64,000 nt of DNA from Pseudomonas maumuensis (lineage in GTDB: Bacteria; Pseudomonadota; Gammaproteobacteria; Pseudomonadales; Pseudomonadaceae): assembly GCF_019139675.1 (NCBI RefSeq), contig NZ_CP077077.1:372001-436000 (forward strand). Reading direction: 5' to 3'. The translations under genes were made by a program, and so were the position numbers. The notes below the pieces were generated by a model. It searched no databases and had not been told where the DNA came from. It was given only the letters and a program-made list of their open reading frames with translations. Below are positions 17,629 through 26,963 of the stretch, piece after piece. Numbering within the stretch: the stretch's first letter is position 1; each line of letters starts with the position of its first letter.

Positions 17629-20274
17629 TCAGCAGTCCAGTGGGTTGCGCTTGTCCGGGTCGATGCCGAACTTGACGATGGCGTCAGCCACAACCTTGGG
17701 TTCGATCTCGCCACGGTCAGCCAGGGCTTCCAGGGCAGCCAGCACCACGAAGTGGCGGTCGACTTCGAAGAAGTGACGCAGCTTCTTGCGGCTGTCGCTG
17801 CGACCGTAACCGTCGGTACCCAGGACTTTGAACTCTTTGCTCGGCACCCACTGGCGAATCTGCTCGGCGAACAGCTTCATGTAGTCGGTGGAGGCGATGA
17901 CCGGGCCCTTGCGACCGGCCAGGCACTCTTCGACGTAGGTCTGCTGAGGCTTCTGGCCAGGCTTGAGGCGGTTGGCGCGTTCCACGGCCAGGCCGTCGCG
18001 ACGCAGTTCGTTGAAGCTGGTGACGCTCCACACGTCGGCGCCGACGTTGAACTCTTCACGCAGGATCTTCGCCGCTTCGCGGACTTCGCGCAGGATGGTG
18101 CCGGAGCCCATCAGCTGTACGTGGTGCGCGGCTTCGCGGGTGTCTTCCTCGAGCAGGTACATGCCCTTGATGATGCCATCCTCGACACCGGCCGGCATGG
18201 CTGGCTGCTGGTAGGATTCGTTCATCACGGTGATGTAGTAGAAGATGTCCTGTTGCTCTTCGGTCATCTTCTTCATGCCGTCCTGGATGATCACCGCCAG
18301 CTCGTAGCCGTAGGTCGGATCGTAGGTGCGGCAGTTCGGGATGGTGCCCGCCATCATGTGGCTGTGACCGTCTTCGTGCTGCAGGCCTTCACCGTTGAGG
18401 GTGGTACGGCCGGCGGTACCGCCGATCAGGAAGCCACGGGTGCGGCTGTCGCCAGCGGCCCAGGCCAGGTCGCCAATGCGCTGGAAGCCGAACATCGAGT
18501 AGAAGATGTAGAACGGCAGCATCGGCTGGTTGTGGCAGCTGTACGAGGTACCGGCAGCGATGAACGACGACATGGCGCCGGCTTCGTTGATGCCTTCCTC
18601 GAGGATCTGGCCCTTCTTGTCTTCGCGGTAGAACATCACCTGGTCTTTATCGACTGGCTCGTAGAGCTGGCCGACCGACGAGTAGATGCCCAGCTGGCGG
18701 AACATGCCTTCCATACCGAAGGTACGGGCTTCGTCCGGGATGATCGGGACGATGCGCTGGCCGATGTCCTTGTCCTTGACCAGCTGCGCGAGGATGCGCA
18801 CGAAGGCCATGGTGGTGGAGATTTCGCGGTCGCCCGAGCCGTCGAGGATCGCTTTCAGCGTTTCCAGTGGCGGGGTCGGCACGCTGAAGCTCTTGGCGCG
18901 GCGTTGTGGCACGAAACCGCCCAGGGCAGCACGGCGCTCGGCCAGGTACTTGGCTTCGGCAGAACCTTCTTCGGGCTTGAAGAACGGCAGGTTCTCAAGG
19001 TCGGCATCCTTGACCGGGATGTCGAAGCGGTCACGGAAGTGACGCAGGCTGTCGACGTCGACCTTCTTGGTGTTGTGCGCGGTGTTCTTGGCTTCGCCGG
19101 CACCGGTACCGTAACCCTTGATGGTCTTGGCCAGAATGACGGTCGGCTGCTCTTTGTGGTTCACGGCCTGGTGGTATGCCGCGTAGACCTTGTACGGGTC
19201 GTGGCCGCCACGGTTGAGCTTCCAGATCTCGTCGTCGGACAGGTCTTCGACCATGGCCTTGAGCTCTGGGGTGTTGAAGAAGTTCTCACGGACGTACGCG
19301 CCGTCCTTGGCCTTGTAGTTCTGGTACTCGCCGTCGATGACTTCGTCCATGCGGCGCTGCAGGGCACCGTTGGTGTCCTTGGCCAGCAGTGGATCCCAGA
19401 AGCGGCCCCAGACGACCTTGTTGACGTTCCAGCCACCGCCACGGAACACGCCTTCGAGTTCCTGGATGATCTTGCCGTTGCCGCGAACCGGGCCGTCGAG
19501 GCGCTGCAGGTTGCAGTTGATGACGAAGATCAGGTTGTCCAGCTTCTCGCGGCCGGCCAGGGCGATCGCGCCCAGGGATTCCGGCTCGTCGCACTCGCCG
19601 TCGCCCATGAAGCACCAGACCTTCTGCTTGCCGGCCGGGATGAAGCCACGGGCTTCCAGGTACTTCATGAAGCGCGCCTGGTAGATTGCCTGGATCGGGC
19701 CCAGACCCATGGAAACGGTCGGGAACTGCCAGAAGTCAGGCATCAGCCACGGGTGCGGGTACGAAGACAGGCCGTTGCCGTCCACTTCCTGACGGAAGTT
19801 GTTCATCTGCTCTTCGTTGATGCGGCCTTCCATGAAGGCACGGGCGTAGACGCCTGGCGAAGCGTGGCCCTGGAAGAAGATCAGGTCGCCGCCGTGTTCG
19901 TCGGTCGGGGCCTGGAAGAAGTAGTTGAAGCCGATGTCATACAAGGTGGCGCTGGAGGCGAAGCTGGAGATGTGTCCGCCCAGGTCCGAGTCTTTCAGGT
20001 TGGTGCGCATGACCATGGCCAGGGCGTTCCAACGCACCATCGAGCGAATGCGGCGTTCCATGAACAGGTCGCCGGGCATGCGTGCTTCGTGGGTGACAGG
20101 GATGGTGTTGCGGTACGGCGTGGTGATGGCATACGGCAGCTGCGAACCACTGCGGGTGGCCAGCTCGCCCATACGGGTCATCAGGTAATGAGCGCGGTCT
20201 TCGCCTTCTTTGTCGAGGACCGACTCCAGGGCATCCAGCCATTCCTGGGTTTCGATTGGATCGAGGTCTTGCAT
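17629..20274 (-). CDS. aceE: Pyruvate dehydrogenase E1 component (homodimeric)
   Basis: Thiamine-diphosphate-dependent decarboxylation of pyruvate and acetylation of E2 lipoyl groups. The 881 residues match homodimeric AceE. The ThDP motif GDGECDEPESLGAIALAGREKLDNLIFVIN (GDG to NN-like) is at about 230-260. The N-terminus LDPIETQEWLDALESVLDKEG is the E2-binding segment. Conserved EGLQHEDGHS and GTDGYGRSDSR are present. The start ATG 20274 follows GGAG. A strong pair of palindromes (20384 and 20436) lies about 110-175 bases upstream, in the region shared with glnE. Confidence 0.97.
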   Translation of the reverse strand: MQDLDPIETQEWLDALESVLDKEGEDRAHYLMTRMGELATRSGSQLPYAITTPYRNTIPVTHEARMPGDLFMERRIRSMVRWNALAMVMRTNLKDSDLGGHISSFASSATLYDIGFNYFFQAPTDEHGGDLIFFQGHASPGVYARAFMEGRINEEQMNNFRQEVDGNGLSSYPHPWLMPDFWQFPTVSMGLGPIQAIYQARFMKYLEARGFIPAGKQKVWCFMGDGECDEPESLGAIALAGREKLDNLIFVINCNLQRLDGPVRGNGKIIQELEGVFRGGGWNVNKVVWGRFWDPLLAKDTNGALQRRMDEVIDGEYQNYKAKDGAYVRENFFNTPELKAMVEDLSDDEIWKLNRGGHDPYKVYAAYHQAVNHKEQPTVILAKTIKGYGTGAGEAKNTAHNTKKVDVDSLRHFRDRFDIPVKDADLENLPFFKPEEGSAEAKYLAERRAALGGFVPQRRAKSFSVPTPPLETLKAILDGSGDREISTTMAFVRILAQLVKDKDIGQRIVPIIPDEARTFGMEGMFRQLGIYSSVGQLYEPVDKDQVMFYREDKKGQILEEGINEAGAMSSFIAAGTSYSCHNQPMLPFYIFYSMFGFQRIGDLAWAAGDSRTRGFLIGGTAGRTTLNGEGLQHEDGHSHMMAGTIPNCRTYDPTYGYELAVIIQDGMKKMTEEQQDIFYYITVMNESYQQPAMPAGVEDGIIKGMYLLEEDTREAAHHVQLMGSGTILREVREAAKILREEFNVGADVWSVTSFNELRRDGLAVERANRLKPGQKPQQTYVEECLAGRKGPVIASTDYMKLFAEQIRQWVPSKEFKVLGTDGYGRSDSRKKLRHFFEVDRHFVVLAALEALADRGEIEPKVVADAIVKFGIDPDKRNPLDC

Positions 20275-20383
20275 GGCTTGCTCCAGGGCGGAAAGGCCAC
20301 CAGAATCGATGGCCTGAGTTTGCGACTGGCCTTATGGGCAGACGTCGTGAATTCTTGGATTACCGGACAGTCATCCGGCGCGG

Positions 20384-20450
20384 TGTAGTTTTACTACAAA
20401 TGCTTTCGCATTTCATGCTTTTGCACGTTGGGCGTAGTAGTAAAACTACA
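20384..20450. promoter_or_regulatory. Two copies of a TGTAGT-N3-ACTACA palindrome in the aceE/glnE divergent region
   Basis: TGTAGTTTTACTACA (20384-20398) is a perfect palindrome. AGTAGTAAAACTACA (20436-20450) is its inverse copy with one mismatch. The centres are 52 bases apart, about five helical turns. The motif resembles the gammaproteobacterial HexR consensus TGTAAT-WWW-ATTACA. It does not resemble the E. coli PdhR site. The rest of the 383-base intergenic region (20275-20657) is AT-rich and holds no gene. Confidence 0.65.
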
Positions 20451-20657
20451 CAAATGCGACGTTTGGTCGCACCCTGGGTTGTGAGGAAAAACGTTCATGT
20501 TGGTTGGCGTTGTGTTGCTAACGGGTGGATCTTGATGTTTTTTGCCAATCTTTCGGTTTTTTCCGCTATTTCCAACTTTTGTATGACAGTCCAACCGTGG
20601 TCCAGCCTGCGCTTGACCCCCTCAACCCCTCTCATTCACGCCGATCAAGGATAGACC

Positions 20658-23591
20658 ATGCGCCTGCCTTTGCCGCTCGATCTGCCTGCCGCTCTCCAAC
20701 CACTGGTCGTTCGTAATCGACAGTTCCTAGCAGACGCACTGGTTGCGCACCCTGACCTGGCGACAAGCAGCTGGACAGAAGATCAGCGTCGGCAGTTCGA
20801 TCAGGTGGCGGCGGCCAGCGAGTTCGTGCTCACCCAGGCCCAGCGCGAGCCGGCGATGCTGTTCGACCTGTTGGCCGGCGGCGAGATGGCACGTGCCTTC
20901 GCACCAGGCGAATTGCGCGCGCGCATCAAGGGCGCCGCCCAGGCCGCGCAATCCGAGGACGAGTTGGCGCGCAACCTGCGCCGCGAGCGCAATCGCCAGC
21001 AGTTGCGCATTATCTGGCGCGACGTCACCCGCCAGGCGGCGTTGGCCGAGACCTGCCGCGACCTGTCCGACCTGGCCGACGCCAGCATCGACGAAGCCTA
21101 TCAATGGCTCTACCCACGCCATTGCCAGCAGTTCGGCACCCCCATCGGCAATCGCAGCGGCCAGCCCCAGCACCTGGTGGTGCTGGGCATGGGCAAGCTG
21201 GGCGCGGTGGAGCTGAACCTGTCGTCGGACATCGACCTGATCTTCGCCTTTCCCGAGGGCGGTGAAACCGAGGGCGTGAAGCGCTCGCTGGACAACCAGG
21301 AGTTCTTCACCCGCCTGGGCCAGCGCCTGATCAAGGCGCTCGACCCGGTCACCGTCGATGGCTTCGTGTTCCGTGTCGACATGCGCCTGCGCCCCTACGG
21401 TTCGGCCGGCGCGCTGGTGCTCAGCTTCAATGCCCTGGAGCAGTACTACCAAGACCAGGGGCGCGACTGGGAACGCTACGCCATGATCAAGGCGCGGGTG
21501 GTGGCCGGCGACCAGGCGGCCGGCGCGCAGCTGCAGGAGATGCTGCGGCCGTTCGTCTATCGGCGCTACCTGGACTTCTCCGCCATCGAGGCGCTGCGCA
21601 CCATGAAGCAGCTGATCCAGCAGGAGGTGCGGCGCAAGGGCATGGCCGACAACATCAAGCTGGGGGCCGGCGGCATCCGCGAGGTCGAGTTCATCGCCCA
21701 GGCATTCCAGCTGATCCATGGCGGACGCGACCTGAGCCTGCAGCAGCGGCCATTGCTGAAAGTGCTGACCACCCTCGAGGGTCAGGGCTACCTGCCGCCG
21801 GCGGTGGTTGCCGAGCTGCGCGACGGCTATGAGTTCCTGCGTTATACCGAGCACGCGATCCAGGCCATCGCCGACCGCCAGACCCAGATGTTGCCGGACG
21901 ATCCGACCGACCGCGCACGCATCGCCTACATGCTGGGCTTTGCCGACTGGGATGGCTTCCATGCCCAATTGATGCACTGGCGTGGGCGGATCGACTGGCA
22001 TTTCCGCCAGGTGATCGCCGATCCGGACGAGGATGAGGCCGAGGGCGAACTGGTGGTCGGTGGCGAATGGTCGCCCCTGTGGGAGCAGGCCCAGGACGAA
22101 GAGGCTGCCGGGCGTCAGTTGCAGGAGGCCGGTTTCCACCAGCCTGCCGAGGCGCTGCGCCGGCTCAATGCGCTGCGGGTCAGCCCGACGCTGCGCTCGA
22201 TGCAGCGCCTCGGCCGTGAGCGTTTGGATGCCTTTATCCCGCGTCTGCTGGCCCAGGCGGTCGAGCACGACAACCCGGACCTGGTGCTGGAACGGGTGCT
22301 GCCCCTCGTAGAGGCTGTGGCGCGCCGCTCCGCCTACCTGGTGCTGCTCACCGAAAACCCCGGCGCGCTGCGTCGTCTGTTGACGCTGTGCGCGGCCAGC
22401 CCATGGATCGCCGAGCAGATGGCCCGTTACCCGCTGCTGCTCGACGAACTGCTCAACGAAGGCCGGTTGTTCAGCCCGCCGCTGGCCCCTGAGCTGGCCG
22501 CCGAGCTGCGCGAGCGACTCACCCGTATCCCCGAGGACGACCTGGAACAGCAGATGGAGGCTCTGCGCCACTTCAAGCTGGCCCATAGCTTGCGCGTGGC
22601 CGCCTCGGAGATCAGCGGCAACCTGCCGTTGATGAAAGTCAGCGACTACCTGACCTGGCTGGCCGAGGCCATTCTCGACCAGGTGCTTGCCCTGGCCTGG
22701 CGCCAGACCGTGGCGCGCCATGGCCAGCCCCAGCGCAGTGACGGCAGCCTGTGCGACCCTGGCTTCATCATCGTCGGCTACGGCAAGGTCGGCGGCCTCG
22801 AGCTGGGCCACGGCTCGGACCTGGACCTGGTGTTCATCCACGATGGCGACCCGAACGCCGAAACCGACGGTGCCAAGCCGATCGACAGCGCGCAGTTCTA
22901 CACCCGCCTGGGCCAGCGCATCATCCACCTGCTGACCACCCAGACCAACTCCGGCCAGCTCTACGACGTGGACATGCGCTTGCGTCCGTCCGGCGCCTCG
23001 GGGTTGCTGGTGAGCTCGCTGGGCGCCTTCGAACGCTACCAGCAGAACGAGGCCTGGACCTGGGAACACCAGGCCCTGGTGCGGGCCCGGGTGCTGGTGG
23101 GTTGTCCGCTGGTGGCGAGTGCGTTCGAGGGCGTGCGGGCCAAGGTACTCGGCCAGCCCCGCGACCTGGACAAGCTGCGCGTCGAAGTGAGCGAGATGCG
23201 CGCCAAGATGCGTGACAACCTGGGCACCAAGGCCACCGCCGCAGGCACGGCGGGCAATGCCTTCGATGCCGGGCAGCCCTTCGATATCAAGCAGGATGCC
23301 GGCGGTATCGTGGATATCGAATTTATGGTGCAATACGCCGCTTTGGCCTGGTCCCACGACCATCCGGCCATACTGCGCTGGACCGACAACATCCGTATCC
23401 TCGAAGAGCTCGAACAGGCCGGGTTGATGCCCGCCGCCGACGCCGTGCTGCTGCGCGAGCTGTACAAGGCGTTCCGCTCGGCCTCGCACCGCCAGGCCTT
23501 GCAGATGCAGGCCGGGGTGATCGACGCGGCGCAGTTCGCCGAGGAGCGCCGTGAGGTAAGGCGGATCTGGGGGCAGCTTGGGTTGACCTGA
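20658..23591 (+). CDS. glnE: Bifunctional glutamine synthetase adenylyltransferase/adenylyl-removing enzyme
   Basis: Adds AMP to, or removes it from, glutamine synthetase in response to PII and glutamine, setting nitrogen assimilation. The 977 residues have two nucleotidyltransferase domains. The N-terminal adenylyl-removase has LGMGKLGAVELNLSSDIDLI. The C-terminal adenylyltransferase has VGYGKVGGLELGHGSDLDLV. Each is followed by a GlnD-UR_UTase-like helical segment (LGAGGIREVEFIAQ; KQDAGGIVDIEFMVQ). The start ATG 20658 follows AAGGA. It is divergent from aceE. It is followed by 140 bases without a gene and then the waa operon, as in P. putida. ilvE, found here in P. aeruginosa as I recall, is absent. 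Confidence 0.97.
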   Translation: MRLPLPLDLPAALQPLVVRNRQFLADALVAHPDLATSSWTEDQRRQFDQVAAASEFVLTQAQREPAMLFDLLAGGEMARAFAPGELRARIKGAAQAAQSEDELARNLRRERNRQQLRIIWRDVTRQAALAETCRDLSDLADASIDEAYQWLYPRHCQQFGTPIGNRSGQPQHLVVLGMGKLGAVELNLSSDIDLIFAFPEGGETEGVKRSLDNQEFFTRLGQRLIKALDPVTVDGFVFRVDMRLRPYGSAGALVLSFNALEQYYQDQGRDWERYAMIKARVVAGDQAAGAQLQEMLRPFVYRRYLDFSAIEALRTMKQLIQQEVRRKGMADNIKLGAGGIREVEFIAQAFQLIHGGRDLSLQQRPLLKVLTTLEGQGYLPPAVVAELRDGYEFLRYTEHAIQAIADRQTQMLPDDPTDRARIAYMLGFADWDGFHAQLMHWRGRIDWHFRQVIADPDEDEAEGELVVGGEWSPLWEQAQDEEAAGRQLQEAGFHQPAEALRRLNALRVSPTLRSMQRLGRERLDAFIPRLLAQAVEHDNPDLVLERVLPLVEAVARRSAYLVLLTENPGALRRLLTLCAASPWIAEQMARYPLLLDELLNEGRLFSPPLAPELAAELRERLTRIPEDDLEQQMEALRHFKLAHSLRVAASEISGNLPLMKVSDYLTWLAEAILDQVLALAWRQTVARHGQPQRSDGSLCDPGFIIVGYGKVGGLELGHGSDLDLVFIHDGDPNAETDGAKPIDSAQFYTRLGQRIIHLLTTQTNSGQLYDVDMRLRPSGASGLLVSSLGAFERYQQNEAWTWEHQALVRARVLVGCPLVASAFEGVRAKVLGQPRDLDKLRVEVSEMRAKMRDNLGTKATAAGTAGNAFDAGQPFDIKQDAGGIVDIEFMVQYAALAWSHDHPAILRWTDNIRILEELEQAGLMPAADAVLLRELYKAFRSASHRQALQMQAGVIDAAQFAEERREVRRIWGQLGLT

Positions 23592-23674
23592 GCTTGCCGG
23601 GGCCGCGCTGCGGTGAACAGGGCGCAGCGCGCCCTCGGTGGTACACTGTCCGCCACATAGCCTGAATATAAAGA

Positions 23675-23711
23675 GGGGAGGCCAGGTTGTAGCGCAGCCT
23701 GCAGCCTCCCC
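23675..23711 (+). promoter_or_regulatory. Leader hairpin upstream of waaF
   Basis: The stem GGGGAGGC / GCCTCCCC encloses 21 bases and ends 19 bases before the waaF ATG. No T-run follows, so a structured 5' leader is more likely than a terminator. No ops (RfaH) element was seen. Confidence 0.45.
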
Positions 23712-23730
23712 GAATGTTTCTGGATAAAGC

Positions 23731-24780
23731 ATGAGAATACTGATCATTGGCCCCAGCTGGGTCGGCGACATGGTGATGGCGCAGACCCTGTTCCAGAGCC
23801 TCAAACAGCAGCACCCCGACTGCGTGATCGACGTGTTGGCACCCGAGTGGAGCCGGCCGATCCTCGAACGCATGCCCGAGGTGCGCCAGGCCTTGAGCTT
23901 TCCGCTCGGTCACGGCGCGCTGGAGCTGGCCACGCGGCGGCGCATCGGCAAGTCGCTGGCCGGCCAGTACGACCAGGCGATCCTGTTGCCAAATTCGCTC
24001 AAGTCGGCGCTGGTGCCGTATTTCGCCGGCATCCCCAAGCGCACCGGCTGGCGCGGCGAGATGCGCTACCTGCTGCTCAACGATGTGCGCAAGCTGGACA
24101 AGGCGCGCTACCCGCTGATGATCGAGCGCTTCATGGCCCTGGCCTACGCACCGGGTACCGAGCTGCCCAAGCCGTATCCGCGCCCGGCCCTGCAAATCGA
24201 GGCCGCCAGCCGCGAGGCTGCCCTGGCCAAGTTCGGCCTGGAGCTGGACCGCCCGGTGCTCGCCCTGTGCCCCGGCGCCGAGTTCGGCGAGGCCAAGCGC
24301 TGGCCCGCCGAGCATTACGCCGAGGTGGCCGAGGCGATGATCCGCCAGGGCTGGCAGGTGTGGTTGTTCGGTTCGAAGAACGACCACCCGGTCGGCGAGC
24401 AGATCCGCGACCGGCTGATCCCGGGCCTGCGTGAAGAATCCTGCAACCTGGCCGGCGAGACCTCGCTGGCCGAGGCCATCGACCTGATGTCCTGCGCCAG
24501 CGCCGTGGTGTCCAATGACTCCGGGCTGATGCACGTGGCCGCCGCCCTCAACCGTCCGCTGGTGGCGGTGTATGGCTCGACCTCGCCGGGCTTCACCCCG
24601 CCGCTGGCCGACCAGGTGGAAGTGGTGCGCACCGGTATCGAATGCAGCCCCTGCTTCGACCGCACCTGCCGCTTCGGCCACTACAACTGCCTGCGGCTGT
24701 TGGAGCCGGCGAAAGTGATCGCCGCCTTGCACAGCCTGGGTGGCTCCGACCTGATCGCAACCGTGGCCGAGGTCGACTGA
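23731..24780 (+). CDS. waaF: ADP-heptose:LPS heptosyltransferase II
   Basis: Adds the second L,D-heptose to the LPS inner core at the cytoplasmic face. The protein has 349 residues and a GT9 fold. The N-terminus MRILIIGPSWVGDMVMAQTLF contains the acceptor-site region. ADP-heptose-binding motifs ALCPGAEFGEAKRWP and CASAVVSNDSGLMHVAAALN..VYGSTSPGFTPP are typical of WaaF. The Cys-rich end (ECSPCFDRTCRFGHYNCL) is also characteristic. It is the first gene of a seven-gene operon. waaC starts at the very next base after its stop. Confidence 0.96.
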   Translation: MRILIIGPSWVGDMVMAQTLFQSLKQQHPDCVIDVLAPEWSRPILERMPEVRQALSFPLGHGALELATRRRIGKSLAGQYDQAILLPNSLKSALVPYFAGIPKRTGWRGEMRYLLLNDVRKLDKARYPLMIERFMALAYAPGTELPKPYPRPALQIEAASREAALAKFGLELDRPVLALCPGAEFGEAKRWPAEHYAEVAEAMIRQGWQVWLFGSKNDHPVGEQIRDRLIPGLREESCNLAGETSLAEAIDLMSCASAVVSNDSGLMHVAAALNRPLVAVYGSTSPGFTPPLADQVEVVRTGIECSPCFDRTCRFGHYNCLRLLEPAKVIAALHSLGGSDLIATVAEVD

Positions 24781-25839
24781 GTGCGGGTCCTGATCATCAA
24801 GACGTCGTCGCTGGGCGATGTCATCCATACCTTGCCGGCGCTTACCGACGCCGCCCACGCCATCCCCGGCATCCGTTTCGACTGGGTGGTGGAGGAAGGC
24901 TTCGCCGAGATCCCCAGTTGGCATCCTGCGGTCGACCAGGTGATCCCGGTGGCGATCCGCCGCTGGCGCAAGAATATCTGGCAGACGCTCAAGAGCGGCG
25001 AATGGAAGGCCTTCAAGCAGCGCCTGCGCGAGCACAAGTACGACCTGGTGATCGATGCCCAGGGCCTGGTCAAGTCGGCCTGGCTGACCCGTTACGTGAA
25101 AGCGCCGGTAGCCGGCCTGGACCGTTACTCGGCCCGCGAGGGCTGGGCCAGCCGCTTCTACGACCGGCGGCTGTCGGTCGCCGTCGGCCAGCATGCCGTC
25201 GAGCGCGTGCGCCAACTGTTCGCCCTGGCCCTGGCCTACGACCTGCCGGAAGGGCTGGGCAACTACGGCCTTGACCTCAACCGCCTGCAACTGCCGCCCG
25301 CCGCGCCTTACGTGGTGTTCCTGCATGGCACTACCTGGGCAACCAAGCACTGGCCCGAGGCCTACTGGCGCGAGCTGGCCGAGCGCATGGGTCGGCGCAA
25401 GCTGCAGGTGATGCTGCCATGGGGCAACCCTGCGGAAAAAGCCCGTGCCGAGCGTATCGCCCAGGGCTTGAACAATTGCCAGGTGCTGCCCAAATTGAAC
25501 CTGGCGGGCGTGGCCCGTGTGCTGGCCGCCGCCAAGGCCTGCGTGGCGGTGGACACCGGCCTGGGCCACCTGGCCGCCGCCCTGGATGTGCCGACCATCT
25601 CCCTGTTCGGCCCCACCAACCCTGGTTTGACCGGTGCCTACGGACGCGCCCAGATCCACCAGGCGAGCAACTTCCCCTGCGCCCCGTGCCTGCAGAAGAA
25701 GTGCACCTACAAACCGAGCGCCGAGGACCTGCGCCGGTTCGATCTCAAACGCGAGTGGCCGCTGTGCTTCACTCGCCTGAATCCCGAGCATGTGGCGGGC
25801 CGCTTGAGCGCGCTGCTGCTGGCTGAGGATGTTCGTTGA
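24781..25839 (+). CDS. waaC: ADP-heptose:LPS heptosyltransferase I
   Basis: Attaches the first heptose to Kdo2-lipid A. The protein has 352 residues and a GT9 fold. Its start is GTG immediately after the waaF TGA, with zero spacing. Signature motifs are VLIIKTSSLGDVIHTLPALTDA at the N-terminus (shown in part), VVFLHGTTWATKHWPEAYW, and VAVDTGLGHLAAALDVPTISLFGPTNPGLTGAYG. The end overlaps waaG by one base. Loss of either heptosyltransferase in Pseudomonas usually gives deep-rough or non-viable cells. Confidence 0.96.
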   Translation: MRVLIIKTSSLGDVIHTLPALTDAAHAIPGIRFDWVVEEGFAEIPSWHPAVDQVIPVAIRRWRKNIWQTLKSGEWKAFKQRLREHKYDLVIDAQGLVKSAWLTRYVKAPVAGLDRYSAREGWASRFYDRRLSVAVGQHAVERVRQLFALALAYDLPEGLGNYGLDLNRLQLPPAAPYVVFLHGTTWATKHWPEAYWRELAERMGRRKLQVMLPWGNPAEKARAERIAQGLNNCQVLPKLNLAGVARVLAAAKACVAVDTGLGHLAAALDVPTISLFGPTNPGLTGAYGRAQIHQASNFPCAPCLQKKCTYKPSAEDLRRFDLKREWPLCFTRLNPEHVAGRLSALLLAEDVR

Positions 25840-26963
25840 TGCAACTGGCTTTTGTGCTCTACAAGTATTTCCCCTTTGGCGGGCTGCAGCGTGACTTCAT
25901 GCGCATCGCCCTCGAATGCCAGAAGCGTGGCCACCAGATCCGTGTGTACACGCTGATCTGGGAAGGCGACATTCCACCGGGCTTCGAGGTGCTGGTGGCG
26001 CCGGTCAAGGCGCTGTTCAACCACCGCCGCAACGAGAAGCTCAGTGCGTGGATGGCCGCAGACTTGGCCAAGCGTCCGGTCGATCGCCTGGTCGGCTTCA
26101 ACAAGATGCCCGGCTTGGACGTCTACTACGCCGCCGACGGCTGCTTCGAGGACAAGGCCCAGACCCTGCGCGGCGGCCTCTACCGCCGTTGGGGCCGCTA
26201 TCGCCACTTCGCCGAGTACGAGCGGGCGGTGTTCGCCAAGGATGCACGCACCGAGATCCTGATGATCTCCGAGGTGCAGCAGCCGCTGTTCATCAAGCAC
26301 TACGGCACGCCCGAGGCGCGTTTCCATCTGCTGCCGCCGGGTATTTCCCAGGACCGCCGCCGCCCTGCCGACGCCGAGGCCATCCGCGCCGCCTTCCGCC
26401 AGGAATTCGGCCTGGCCGACGATGAGCTGCTGCTGGTGCAGATCGGTTCGGGCTTCAAGACCAAGGGCGTCGACCGCAGCCTCAAGGCCCTGGCGGCGCT
26501 GCCGTCGGCCCTGCGCAAACGCACGAAGCTGATGGTCATCGGCCAGGACGACCCCAAGCTGTTCCAGGTGCAGAGCACGGCACTCGGCCTGGGTGACCAG
26601 GTGCAGTTCCTCAAGGGCCGCAGCGATATCCCGCGTTTCCTGCTCGGTGCCGACCTGCTGATCCACCCCGCCTACAACGAAAACACCGGGACCGTATTGC
26701 TCGAGGCGCTGGTCGCCGGCCTGCCGGTGCTGGTGTCGCGGGTGTGCGGCTACGCCCACTACATCGCCGAGGCCGACAGCGGCCTGGTGCTGGACGATCC
26801 GTTCGACCAGGACCAGCTCAACGCCTACCTGCAACGCATGCTCGAGGACGCCGCGGCCCGTGCAGCCTGGTCGAGCAACGGCGTGGCGTTCGCCGCCACC
26901 GCCGACCTGTACAGCATGCCGCAACATGCCGCCGACGTGATCCTCGGGCAGGAGACCGCATGA
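25839..26963 (+). CDS. waaG: LPS core glucosyltransferase/galactosaminyltransferase WaaG (GT4)
   Basis: Transfers the first outer-core sugar (glucose in enterics, GalN in Pseudomonas) to heptose II. The protein has 374 residues and starts MQLAFVLYKYFPFGGLQRDF, with the YKYFPFGG acceptor-site loop typical of WaaG. The nucleotide-sugar EX7E element is in HPAYNENTGTVLLEALVAG. The ATG lies inside the waaC stop (ATGA-type overlap). The C-terminus overlaps waaP by four bases. It is a peripheral inner-membrane enzyme. Confidence 0.95.
   Translation: MQLAFVLYKYFPFGGLQRDFMRIALECQKRGHQIRVYTLIWEGDIPPGFEVLVAPVKALFNHRRNEKLSAWMAADLAKRPVDRLVGFNKMPGLDVYYAADGCFEDKAQTLRGGLYRRWGRYRHFAEYERAVFAKDARTEILMISEVQQPLFIKHYGTPEARFHLLPPGISQDRRRPADAEAIRAAFRQEFGLADDELLLVQIGSGFKTKGVDRSLKALAALPSALRKRTKLMVIGQDDPKLFQVQSTALGLGDQVQFLKGRSDIPRFLLGADLLIHPAYNENTGTVLLEALVAGLPVLVSRVCGYAHYIAEADSGLVLDDPFDQDQLNAYLQRMLEDAAARAAWSSNGVAFAATADLYSMPQHAADVILGQETA

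Noticed and set aside
17752..20388. Long open frame (878 codons) antisense to aceE
   Set aside because: It mirrors the aceE codon pattern, has no recognisable motif, and its product is rich in residues expected from reversed high-GC codons.
23592..23730. ilvE remnant between glnE and waaF
   Set aside because: The 139 bases hold only a GC-rich repeat and a hairpin. No aminotransferase fragment is visible in any frame.
20727..23873. Open frame of 1048 codons antisense to glnE
   Set aside because: GlnE motifs on the opposite strand are complete. The antisense product has no domain and no ribosome binding site.
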